Positions 36,220 to 47,701 of a stretch of 64,000 bases of DNA are shown in pieces. Source of the stretch: Aquatica leii (lineage: Eukaryota; Arthropoda; Insecta; Coleoptera; Lampyridae); NCBI GenBank assembly GCA_035610365.1, contig CM069432.1:167894035-167958034 (forward strand). Direction: 5' to 3'. Positions within the stretch are counted from its first letter, which is position 1. Each line of letters starts with the position of its first letter. Position numbers and translations under genes: made by a program. The notes under the pieces are model-generated. The model saw nothing but the letters and a program-made list of their open reading frames with translations, was not told the origin of the DNA and searched no databases.

Positions 36220-37555
36220 AATGATGCTTCTATCTCTTCAATAAAACTTTTTTACTAATATTCAAAAATTTAAAGAATGGATCGAGAATTCCGAACTTGT
36301 GCAACTGTAATCACTCTACAATCAACTGTAATGTAACAAGAAAAACTCATAAGTAAATAATCAAATCACCAAGCTGAACAAAAATTTTAAATAGCGAGAG
36401 ATTTCAATTTAAAACCCTCAGTAATTTGAATATTTGCACAATAAGCAAAATAAATTATTGTTTTTATGTTGATTATAAATATATATTCACTTTGATTTTC
36501 TTAAGAATAAAGTATAGAAAAAATATTGATTTATTGTGAAGTTTTGTATAAATTCCTGAAAAAATCGATTATTGAAAACATCGATTATTTTGCTCTCGAT
36601 TTGACTCTGGATCCGTTTTTAAAAGTTCGATAAAAAAAGGCCACCCTACTTCTGCTACACCTTGCAAATTTAGTGTCAATCGAAGATTTTTCTTATAAAT
36701 TCACTTTGAATTTCTTCTCTGACATCGCATACCTGCTTTTGTTTCTTTTTTGTTATTTATTTTAAATTTTGTAAGAAAACATTTTTTCCTTCTAAATGGC
36801 ACATCTTCTGTAGCTTCAGTGACATTTCACATTAGAGCCATAATATTAATTTGTAAATGCAATATATTATTACATTCCTTTTTTAATATACACTAACTAA
36901 ACTTTTTACCTTCAAATATACAAAAGTCGTTTCTATAAATGTAATTTTAGTAAACATTTGAAAGTTTTTCAGGTTGCTTAAATGATAGCAATACTTTATC
37001 ATGTTTGCATTTATTTAAAGTAATTTTAGCACTTTTGTACATATCTATCAGAATATAATCGACATAAAACGATTACAAAAACTAATAGCAATTACAAACA
37101 TTTTAGAAAATTTTAATCATAAAAAAAATGGCTGTTATCTATGTCGCAAAATATGATTGTATTTTATGGACTACAGTGCTATTATTTTTAACGTAATTTT
37201 CATATTTTACGTAGTTATATAAAATTTAATAATTCAAGGCTACAAATGTTTTTCGGTAAAATAATCGTCTTATATAGAAGATGGATAACATAAAATGCAT
37301 TAGAGTAAACTAAAATTCTCCAAGACCTTGATATAATAATATACTATAAAATTAATATTGTTAATCATATAGGCAACATGTAATGTAATTTAAATTTTAA
37401 TAAAAATCAAGGCTGTCTGTCAAGTATACAACCAACCTTGTTGATAATATTTTAATTTGATTTAGAAACCCTAAGTAGTATGTGACCCGCAACACAGACT
37501 TAGCAAAGACAAATACCCAGAAACTATGATCTGCACTAGATGTCTCTGAACGGTC
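36220..37555. other. Stretch without recognisable genes
   Basis: AT-rich. No coding block or repeat recognised. Confidence 0.4.
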
Positions 37556-37557
37556 GT

Positions 37558-37684
37558 AATAGTACCGGCTTTATATATAATTGGACTTATAATTTTGGGT
37601 GGCACTATTACGCCGGTGCAGTAGTTCCGTTTTTGTCGCAACAATGACCGTTTTATATATAAAAGTTCGCAATAGTTCCGCTGT

Positions 37685-37723
<39 letters not shown>

Positions 37724-37850
37724 ACCGCCGTTACTAAGCGCTTACAATATGGCCGCTCATCCCGATAGTTTAGATACCTACTGTCGGTAAATTTTATATA
37801 GCCTCTTAGTACCGGTTATATACCTTACTCGAAATAACCTCTTAGTAGCG
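37558..37850. repeat. Word cluster around a (TA)n tract
   Basis: A TA tract (37692-37719) is flanked by recurring short words. AGTACCGG occurs at 37561 and 37808, AGTTCCG at 37623 and 37674, GTACCGCCG at 37722, and CCTCTTAGTA at 37802 and 37838. The last is close to CCTCGTAGTA beside the TA tract at 56.1 kb. No coding sequence is present. It looks like the joined or truncated ends of an element like that at 56124-59908. Confidence 0.55.
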
Positions 37851-37859
37851 ATGAAACAA

Positions 37860-38860
37860 ATACTTATATAAGATCATAGTTGCGGTTAGACAACAGTGTA
37901 TGAATAAACTAACCTCTCAATTTCTAAACAAATGTTTTGTTAATAGAAGCAAAAGTTTGCAAATATACCATAATTTTTTCAATCATAAATACTTTACGTA
38001 TCTATAAATTAACATATTTAATAATTACTCATTACAGTTTTATCTTTATAACGGTAACTAAGAATCACTTTTTTATCCATGATAATATTTTACTTTTACT
38101 TTTACTTTAAATGGGCAAACAGTTGAGCTATTGTACACAAAATTAAAAATTTTGTTAGAAACAGATGTTTTGTGTCAAATGTTTATTAACACTTCTCAGT
38201 ATAACTTAACAGGTAGTAAAAGCCCTTAAACAATTCTACTCTTTTTTTGAACACTTATAAATTATTATTATTTCTTCAAGGTTAATAAAAATTCTTTGTA
38301 TGCAAACTGGTTCACTAATATGACAACCAGCGGTGCCAAAGATAACTAATGCGTTGCCACTGCAATAACAAACTTTTTGTACGTTATTGTTATTACTACT
38401 ACTATCATTTGTCACTAGTATTCTGGGAATGATAATACGTGGATTAAGAAGTAGACAAAGACATCGTTTAAAGATAAAAGCATGTAACTGTAGATTTGGT
38501 TAAATGAATATTATTTGATTTTTTTATAGATATGCAATTAAAAACAGATGCTTTAAACTTTATTTCACAATATGTAAATCTTTGAAACTATTTTTGAGAG
38601 TATTTCTTAACCGATTAAATTTAGGTTTTCTGCAACGAATTTCTTATTTAAATACCTAAAAATATTTTCTATAATTTAGTTTAAAATGAATAATTATAGA
38701 TAATTTTATTTATGCTTTTCCTATTTTCATTTTATTTATTAATTATTGCCAACATGATTTGACCGAAAGGGTCATCATAAGCCCTCTAAAAGTATAACCA
38801 GTTCAGTTTCGTATAAAATATTACCTCCCGTCTTTGAATTTTGTTGGTTTCGACACCTTA
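37860..38860. other. Stretch without recognisable genes
   Basis: AT-rich, nothing recognised before the tandem array. Confidence 0.4.
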
Positions 38861-38864
38861 CCGT

Positions 38865-41800
38865 ATTGATTGAATTGAATTTTCTTTAGGTTAAGTGACT
38901 AAAATCTCCAATCTTTTACCAATCTTTACCAAATTTGAATATTGTAGTTCCGGAGACAAGAGAAACCGATTAGTGTTAACTGTGTTTTCTTATCTCTACT
39001 AGGTCGCGTTTTACGCATCTCGCACTTTTAACAATTTATTTGTATATTGAATGCAAGGTTGATAAGCCTAAAACGGATTACGACATCAAAATCTTATTTA
39101 TACCTGCGGACTGTCTAACCATTTAGCAACGCATTTAAGTGTTTTTGTACAATTCCTATGAAAATTGTGAGCACGATTACACTTTAACCGTCGTTCAGTG
39201 TAATCTCGGCAAGCGAAAGAAGAAACTTTGACTTTGCGGGTTTGTATTTAGATAAACCACAGTCAAAAATGACAAAGTGGCACACAGTAAGATGCACCGT
39301 TTTGTTCTCTATCGTTCCTGGTAATTTCGATTTTTTCCAAATTGTAATAATAAACTTATTTAGCTTCTCGTAAGATACTACGTATACTAGATTATAAAAT
39401 TCGAAATTCTTTACGTAAAGTGACTAAAATCTACAATTTTTGACAAATCTTTACCAAATTTGAATATTGTAGTTCCGGAGACAAGAGAAACCGATTAGTG
39501 TTAACTGTGTTTTCTTATCTCTACTAGGTCGTTTTTTACGCATCTCGCACTTTTAACAATTTATTTGTATATTGAATGCAAGGTTGATAAGCCTAAAACG
39601 GATTACGACATCAAAATCTTATTTATACCTGCGGACTGTCTAACCATTTAGCAACGCATTTAAGTGTTTTTGTACAATTCCTATTAAAATTGTGAGCACG
39701 ATTACACTTTAACCGTCGTTCAGTGTAATCTCGGCAAGCGAAAGAAGAAACTTTGACTTTGCGGGTTTGTATTTAGATAAACCACAGTCAAAAATGACAA
39801 AGTGGCACACAGTAAGATGCACCGTTTTGTTCTCTATCGTTCCTGGTAATTTCGATTTTTTCCAAATTGTAATAATAAACTTATTTAGCTTCTCGTAAGA
39901 TACTACGTATACTAGATTATAAAATTCGAAATTCTTTACGTAAAGTGACTAAAATCTACAATTTTTGACAAATCTTTACCAAATTTGAATATTGTAGTTC
40001 CGGAGACAAGAGAAACCGATTAGTGTTAACTGTGTTTTCTTATCTCTACTAGGTGGGTGTTGACGCATCTCGCACTTTTACCAATTTATTTGTATATTGA
40101 ATGCAAGGTTGATAAGCCTAAAACGGATTACGACATCAAAATCTTATTTATACCTGCGGACTGTCTAACCATTTAGCAACGCATTTAAGTGTTTTTGTAC
40201 AATTCCTATTAAAATTGTGAGCACGATTACACTTTAACCGTCGTTCAGTGTAATCTCGGCAAGCGAAAAGAAGAAACTTTGAGTTTGCGGATTTGTATTT
40301 AGATAAACCACAGTCAAAAATGACAAAGTGGCACACAGTAAGATGCACCGTTTTGTTCTCTATCGTTCCTGGTAATTTCGAGTTTTTACAAATTGTAATA
40401 ATAAACTTATTTAGCTTCTCGTAAGATACTACGTATACTAGATTATAAAATTCAAAATTCTTTACGTAAAGTGACTAAAATCTACAATTTTTGACAAATC
40501 TTTACCAAATTTGAATATTGTAGTTCCGGAGACAAGAGAAACCGATTAGTGTTAACTGTGTTTTCTTATCTGTACCAGGTCGTGTTTTACGGATCTCGCA
40601 CTTTTAACAATTTATTTGTATATTGAATGCAAGGTTGATAAGCCTAAAACGGATTACGACATCAAAATCTTATTTATACCTGCGGACTGTCTAACCATTT
40701 AGCAACGCATTTAAGTGTTTTTGTACAATTCCTATTAAAATTGTGAGCACGATTATACTTTAACCGTCGTTCAGTGTAATCTCGGCAAGCGAAAGAAGAA
40801 ACTTTGACTTTGCGGGTTTGTATTTAGATAAACCACAGTCAAAAATGACAAAGTGGCACACAGTAAGATGCACCGTTTTGTTCTCTATCGTTCCTGGTAA
40901 TTTCGATTTTTTCCAAATTGTACTAATAAACTTATTTAGCTTCTCGTAAGATACTACGTATACTAGATTATAAAATTCAAAATTCTTTACGTAAAGTGAC
41001 TAAAATCTACAATTTTTGACAAATCTTTACCAAATTTGAATATTGTAGTTCCGGAAACAAGAGAAACCGATTAGTGTTAACTGTGTTTTCTTATCTCTAG
41101 TAGGTCGTTTTTTACGCATCTCGCACTTTTAACAATTTATTTGTATATTGAATGCAAGGTTGATAAGCCTAAAACGGATTACGACATCAAAATCTTATTT
41201 ATACCTGCGGACTGTCGAACCATTTAGCAACGCATTTAAGTGTTTTTGTACAATTCCTATTAAAATTGTGAGCACGATTACACTTTAACCGTCGTTCAGT
41301 GTAATCTCGGCAAGCGAAAGAAGAAACTTTGACTTTGCGGATTTGTATTTAGATAAACCACAGTCAAAAATGACAAAGTGGCACACAGTAAGATGCACCG
41401 TTTTGTTCTCTATCGTTCCTGGTAATTTCGATTTTTTCCAAATTGTAATAATAAACTTATTTAGCTTCTCGTAAGATACTACGTATACTAGATTATAAAA
41501 TTCAAAATTCTTTACGTAAAGTGACTAAAATCTACAATTTTGACAAATCTTTACCAAATTTGAATATTGTAGTTCCGGAGACAAGAGAAACCGATTAGTG
41601 TTAACTGTGTTTTCTTATCTCTACTAGGTCGTTTTTTACGCATCTCGCACTTTTAACAATTTATTTGTATATTGAATGCAAGGTTGATAAGCCTAAAACG
41701 GATTACGACATCAAAATCTTATTTATACCTGCGGACTGTCTAACCATTTAGCAACGCATTTAAGTGTTTTTGTACAATTCCTATTAAAATTGTGAGCACG

Positions 41801-41935
41801 ATTACACTTTAACCGTCGTTCAGTGTAATCTCGGCAAGCGAAAGAAGAAACTTTGACTTTGCGGATTTGTATTTAGATAAACCACAGTCAAAAATGACAA
41901 AGTGGCACACAGTAAGATGCACCGTTTTGTTCTCT
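38865..41935. repeat. Tandem array of a 525-bp satellite monomer, about 5.8 copies
   Basis: The phase mark GTGACTAAAATCT starts at 38895, 39420, 39945, 40471, 40996 and 41521, giving periods of 525-526 bp. Units are nearly identical. Most differences are single bases near the phrase after TCTCTACTAGGT and in TTGCGGGTTT or TTGCGGATTT. The first unit is slightly more diverged at its left edge. The last ends after TTCTCT at 41935, about 415 bp into the monomer, where it abuts a hAT gene. The monomer has no conserved open frame; a minus-strand frame at 40148-40348 is open in one unit only. Homogeneity implies recent amplification or gene conversion. Confidence 0.95.
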
Positions 41936-42790
41936 TCTAAAAAATCTTGTACCAAAATGGCTTAATACGTTTTTGAATTCGATTTCTGGAAACTGACAGA
42001 ATTCTTTCAAAGTATTTGTCATTACTGTATATATAGAAAAATGCTTATATATTTTGACTACAATACTATCAATATCAAGTATTGGCATCTTATCAACCAC
42101 ATGTTGTACACATTTTCATGGCCAACTTTACTTGTTAATTTATTGTAAACATTCATTTTCCTTTGCGTTTTACACCCCAAAATTTTTGTGTTATCTGCAC
42201 AAAAACAAATAACTTTTTAGTAAGATTGTATTTTTCAAAGGTTCTGAAAACGTATTCTGTTAAAAGATCCGATGTTTCGCCAGGTTGAAATTCTAATAAC
42301 TTCACATGGACTTGGTTATCAAAAGTACCTAACAATAATAGGAACTAATTTTCATTAAATCTATTTGAAGCCTCTATAGTGACAGTAATAAAATTTACAG
42401 ATTGTAAATTTTGAGAAACTTCAGTAAATACATGGGGAGCAATTACATTAGTTATGATTGCTTCAGTCTTTGTTTTTGCACTAGAAAACTTTGGGTCATA
42501 GAAAGAAGAGATTAACTTTGAAGTGCAAGTAGACAAATTAAAACTAAAATTATGTTGCGCTGTGTGATAAGCAAATGTGGTCACTTTGGCTGCGCAATTC
42601 AAATCGTTGCTGCTTGGTTCGGTCATTTTAAAAAATGTAGTAACAGCTTGACTGATTGTCGATGCACACTTAGCTTTTTTATGTTTCTGAGTATTTACAT
42701 GTTGCGCAATGTCACGGCGACTACCTTGTGCAATCGAAAATTCTGAATTGCAAATAGTACACTGTACGGACTCTTCTCAGCACCCTTCTT
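41936..42790 (-). pseudogene. hAT-type transposase, N-terminal two thirds, truncated by satellite
   Basis: Minus-strand blocks in order. A BED/C2H2-like zinc finger at 42770-42660 (CTICNSEFSIAQG, then HVNTQKHKKAKC). AAKVTTFAYHTAQHNFSF, then SSAKTKTEAIITNVIAPHVF (42600-42430). LLEFQPGETSDLLTEYVF (about 42290). VKIYKHFSIYTV and LKEFCQFPEIEFKNVLSH (42060-41950). It then stops at 41935, where the 525-bp array starts. The frame is shifted at about 42345 and again near 42130. The C-terminal dimerisation part is missing. I recall the family as common in arthropods. Confidence 0.8.
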
Positions 42791-42799
42791 TTATAACTA

Positions 42800-44200
42800 T
42801 TTTTGTTCAAAATTTTCTAATAGGCTAATTCACTACACGTTGTCAAATGAACTTAAATGATAATAAACCAATGGGATACCTTACAACCTTACCACAAATC
42901 AAAGTGAACTGCGTTTTGAGTTTTGACATCGGAATTGGGAAGATGCACATACGCAGAATTACAAGCGCAACATGGATTCGGCTACTTCGGGATGATTCGG
43001 AAATGTGCACAATAGAATTGACATTGCAGTTGAAATCTTTCAAGAAAATAACATAGAACTATTAAAAAAAAGACGCATTAAAAAAACGGACCGGACATAT
43101 GAATATAGTTTAAATAACGTACAGTCCGTTATAAGAATGGACGTATGGCACACTATATCTTTAGTAAATTAACATTTAATAATGCACTGATAATAGCAAC
43201 TAATCGTAATTGTTTCCTGATTACGCTTATAGGAACATTGCCTTTCATTTTATCACTACAAAAATCGACACATCTTTGCTGCGCACTTGTTTCTCTGAAG
43301 GATATTTACAATTTGGAAATAATTAAATTACATATCTACCTTGTGATTAGATATATATTGTTATATCGGAACAAAGCGCTGAAGTGAAATAATTTCAAAA
43401 ATATATAGTATTGCTGTTCATCTGCTTTCATCGATGTTTGTTTTTGCATTTTTAGGTTTTGATTTTCTGAGTTTTTCTAATTTCTCTTTTTTTGAGATTG
43501 TTCACTTCGATATTCTGTAATTTTATAACTATGACTTTTACTTTGTCATTAAATAGTTATTTTATTAGGAGTAGATGCATAAACAGGGGTAATATGTTAA
43601 CTAAAGTTCAAACAAAACTGAAAGAAATCCATAATTTATACTTACGTTATCGAGTTTTACATACTGTTTATGTTATCGCGCGTTTAATTTGATCTATTGT
43701 ATTAATTTTTTCTATTAATTATTTTATCTCAATTATTTTTCTAAAGAAATTAACAAATCAGACAAAATCAATAATTTAGTTCTTTTTGAAACGGATACAT
43801 TCTACACCTTCCAGATATGCCTAGATTAACTTTTACCTTACTGGTTCTGAAGTAACTGTTAACATGTACATATGTACTACAGACATTTAAATGAATGTAT
43901 ACTGTTTTTTTGACAGAACAGTGTAGAGTCGGCAGGTTTTGGATTTGTCAGTAAGTGCCAAAACAGTTATTTATGTATTTATCCATAATTATCAATAAAG
44001 GTAACAGTTTGTTGTCAATAACGCACGTTAAATGTATGATGTTCATTTTTTATCAGTTGAAATAAATGGAAGCAACACTTTATAGTTATCCTTGAAGAAT
44101 TTGAAAGACTTTATGCAAACACACCACCTTGTTGGGCAAAACGGTGTTAATCCTTTTGGGTGAACTGGGGTATCAAATTCATTCACTACTCTGTCTTTTT
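42800..44200. other. Stretch without confident genes
   Basis: Opposed open frames overlap at 42843-43056 and forward frames occur at 43145-43692. None carries a motif I recognise, and they are taken as chance or very decayed. Confidence 0.35.
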
Positions 44201-44209
44201 GGAATTTTT

Positions 44210-44470
44210 CAAAGCAAACCAAACATTCAGGAGATTTTCTCTTTTATGTAATCAACTCTCTGATATTAAGCAATTTTGTACAATTTTCTAAAGAGTACTG
44301 CGGCGGTCGAAGATGTATTATAGAAACTGAGAAAATATTCTTTCCACTCTGGAGCCACTGCAGTTATTAGAATGCTGAATGAAATCTGCTTAGAATTACT
44401 ACAATCTGTGGTTTCATTTATTATTGAAAGAAAAAGATTGGTGCTGCATTTCTTCAAAAATTTCATTTAG
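44210..44470 (-). pseudogene. Possible hAT (DUF4371-like) fragment
   Basis: The minus-strand frame contains LFLSIINETTDCSNSKQISF, which resembles the first catalytic block of hAT transposases (FSIIIDETTD) with Asn in place of the usual Asp. Flanking text is too decayed to extend it with confidence. Confidence 0.4.
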
Positions 44471-44479
44471 AACAAAAAT

Positions 44480-45830
44480 GTCATGTCCAAACTTCATTGG
44501 CTACTTCCTTTGAAAGTCTTTTCAAAACTCTTTTGTTTTTCGTCTATTTTTTGAGTGCTGGATTACCATTTGCTTGAAGGTTTAACAACCTTGGAATCTT
44601 CTTCTTCATGGTCACAAATTGCCAAGTAAAGAAATTATGCACGGTAGAGCTTTACGTGTTTCTTGTGTTTCTTTAGTTTTTTTGTATTCAAACTTGCAAA
44701 AACATTTGTACCTTTCTTTACTACCGCTAGTAACTGCACTGAATTTATATGCAATTGTGAACTTTAGACCAGTTGTCGGAACCATTTTTGCACAATTAAT
44801 CGAATCCTTTTTTTTAATCTGTGAAGTAAGCTAACGTAGACTTTTAATTTCAGAAGTAGTTTTGCGTGTCATACACAATCCATTTGAATTTTCGTTACAT
44901 AAACGAACGTACTTTTTCCACTAGAAAGGGCCGTCGAGCGAATTAGTTCTTATATGAATGGACAATGTGTCTGACGTATCTACCTCTATTTACTTGACGC
45001 AAGCAAGCGAATCTTCTCAATCCGTCTCTAGTAAACACACAGGGATGACTTAAACTAATTGATTCTTCTGATATAATGTTATATAAATTTGAGTCTACTC
45101 ATTTAGGTAACTACTATGGGTGCATTGACTTTAATGCAACCATGTACTTGCCACCCCTGGAACAGTGACCAAAGTGTCAACCATATAAGTACATAATTTC
45201 CAAATCTTAATGTGTCAGAATAATTTCGAGTCAAAACTATCGTTATTTAAACTAAACCCGTAGAGATAATTAAACTTGTTTCTTTTTCACAAAACTTTTT
45301 AGTTTAACAGCTAGTGCTGTATCAATTTGACATTTCTTTGCAGATTTATAAATCGTACGAACAGAAAATTATTGTCTTGATCTGCCAACTGCAACTCATT
45401 TAAAATCTCTAAAAAAACTTGATTCAAACGTAAAACCCAGATTCTAGTTTACAATTTTTTATGACATTTAAGAAGATTATAAGCTTGTTTGCATTTAGTG
45501 TTAACATCAGCGTCTTTATTAATACATGTATATATTAATTGTTTTTGCTCTAGGCACATCATATAGTGTCGATTCTTTTGTTTAGACAGAGGATGGTAAA
45601 TTTTTAATTTGGTTGTTTGTTTAAAGAATCTTCAACAAGGAGCAATATCAGTGCGTGTACAAATTTTTAATAAAAGTAAAAAGAAGCAACATTCTCTTCA
45701 CATTTTTAACAGATTCAATAAACATGTAAAATTGTGGATGTGTTTGGGAAACCTACAATATTCTTTAACTTTAGCTTGTGATCTGTTGTATTTTTCACAA
45801 ACATACTGCATAAGGCCAATGTTGTAGAAT
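44480..45830 (-). other. Unresolved decayed coding-like region
   Basis: Minus-strand pieces such as VRLCNENSNGLC (about 44900) and QLADQDNNFLFVRFINL (about 45350) look protein-like but are broken by many stops, and I cannot name the family. It may be part of one more transposon relic that includes the hAT-like piece to its left. Confidence 0.25.
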
Positions 45831-46429
45831 TGTGTAATTTGTTTTATAATCAATTACCTTATTTTCTTTAAATTAATTAAGACTATCTTTATATGTAAAA
45901 AACAGTTAACTTCTTTAGTTTTCAGTTTGCTATTATTTTAATCTTCAGTTTATTAAAAATATAAATTTTATGATTTATATTTCAAATTGACATTTCATAG
46001 AATATAAAGTATTTTTCATTTTTGATTGATAAAGTTATAAATACTTTATAATTAAAAAATTAAGTGTCTTGGCAGTTTTAGCAACTGACTAACGTGGGAA
46101 ACAAAAAGTGTTTTGTTTTATATCAACGTAACTTCAAAATGTTTACGTTTACAAATGATTGAGAAACAGGACGTATATAAACAACACTTTTGCATCTTTT
46201 GCATAAAGATAACTACAGGTTGAATGTCTCATATGATTAGTAATGCTGTTACTTTAGCACAAAAATCTATTACTGATTTGAGATTTAACAATAAGAATGC
46301 TTATATACATAAGTAAATTACTCGAATTCTATTGATGCGTTTTTTAAGCTTTCTTTAAGAGAATATTCAATGCATTTTAGTTTGAGTGTCTCTTTTCAGT
46401 CTAGCGTGTAAATACGTTTATGATTCAAG

Positions 46430-47060
46430 ATAAGCAGTAACTAAATAAACAGTCAACACAAATGTTAAAGAAATTCTAAGAAAGGCTAGTAGTATTCTGG
46501 AAAATTTCGACAAATTTCGAACCATACCTAATATTGTGTATAAACTTGTGTTTTCTTAGCAAAAATCCAATTACAACGTTTACTACCTTTATACCTAGCT
46601 AAATCGGTTGTGTTTTCTTGTTAATTAGTTGTTCGAGTTAATGTTTTTTTAAGCAAATAATAATAAAAATCTATAATTTTTTGTTTTCTACTTAAAAACA
46701 CAAAATCATAATATATGTATATTTTTAATTTTACTCGTTTAATTTTTACTTTAAAAGAGCAGACTTAACAAATTATGAATAATGAAATTGTTTATACAAA
46801 TACAATCAGCACGTAGGTACTATGATGTACGCATACGGTCAGCAAATTAATCTCCATACAGCTGCTTAAAAATACTTTAACTTATGTAATAAAATAATTG
46901 CGCAGTACAAAAAATAAATTTTTCACATCAATACAAAATTTACAGTTCTTATATAATTCTTACATTTTTATTGGCATGAAAAAGTCCAATTTTCAATAAG
47001 TCGAATTGCTTTAGCTACATCTTGAGATCCGAGTTTGACTATATTTATTTAAAATTAAAA
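46430..47060 (+). repeat. Dispersed repeat, copy 1
   Basis: Diverged direct repeat of 54165-54785. Shared strings include AAGATAAGCAGTAA, TTTAAAAGAGCAGA, CAATCAGCACGTAGGTACTA and TATTGGCATGAAAAA, in the same order. There is no coding signal. It is probably a non-autonomous element or a non-coding part of a larger one. Confidence 0.7.
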
Positions 47061-47155
47061 AGAGTCAAATTTATAATTAAGTTTGTCTAGTTTTCTGTAA
47101 AACTTAATTGTAATACAAAAAAGGGTATTGTGTTGCATTACATTATTTATAAATT

Positions 47156-47688
47156 ACTATGAGGTAAGGATATAAACTCCTCCAAAAAACTTATCATTTG
47201 ACGGTTTATTTCTATATTAAATAGATTCGATGTGGAGGGTAGGCACCAGTCAGAAATAAAACAAATCTATTGTTCTGGCTACGTTTCGTCAACTATTGCG
47301 CCTAACTTCATCAGGCCAATCTATATTAAATGGTACTTATAATTTAAAAAGTATCAGAGTGATAAACATGGTTAACTTGTCAGTATAATTAAAAACTTAC
47401 TAACTAGAATAATAAATTACAATTACAGCAAAGAATGAAAAACAGGAAGTACTAGAAATATTCGTTCACTAATATTACGATTGTGTTGAATAGAATACTC
47501 AATTGAATTTAACTTTCCTCAACCGTAAACGTTAAATTTCTGCCCAAACACAACACCATTTACTACAGATAGGCCTGATGTAGTTGGCGCAATAGCTGAC
47601 AAAACGTAGAAAAAATAATCGATTTGTTTTATTTAGTGCCTATCCTTCAAATCAAAGGATCTATTTAATATAGAAATACACCATCAAC
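47156..47688. mobile_element. Hammerhead-type inverted-repeat element, copy A
   Basis: A 533-bp unit bounded by TTATTTATAAATT (47143-47155) and TTATTTATAAGTT (47689-47701), a 13-bp target duplication with one mismatch. Both arms carry a hammerhead-like core in opposite orientation. The left arm is on the minus strand (47281-47314: CTGATGA, stem, GAAACG). The right arm is on the plus strand, altered (47575-47612: CTGATGT, stem, AAAACG). Outer arms share GATGTGGAGG or AAGGATAGGCAC-type text and CAGAAATAAAAC. The same family recurs at 62655-63012, starting with the same ATGAG and TCCTCCAAAAAACTT strings. A Penelope-like origin is inferred from the ribozyme. Confidence 0.75.
47281..47314 (-). ncRNA. 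Hammerhead-ribozyme-like core, copy A left arm
   Basis: On the minus strand CTGATGA is followed by AGTTAGGC, loop GCAATA, GTTGAC and GAAACG. The conserved CUGAUGA and GAAAC boxes are present but stem II is mismatched. The right arm repeats the motif at 47575-47612 with changes in both boxes. Confidence 0.55.
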
Positions 47689-47701
47689 TTATTTATAAGT
47701 T

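Noticed and set aside
40148..40348. Minus-strand frame inside the satellite
   Set aside because: Open in only one of the six units, so the satellite does not encode a conserved protein.
42843..43056. Overlapping open frames on both strands
   Set aside because: Neither has a recognised motif; mutual overlap suggests chance.
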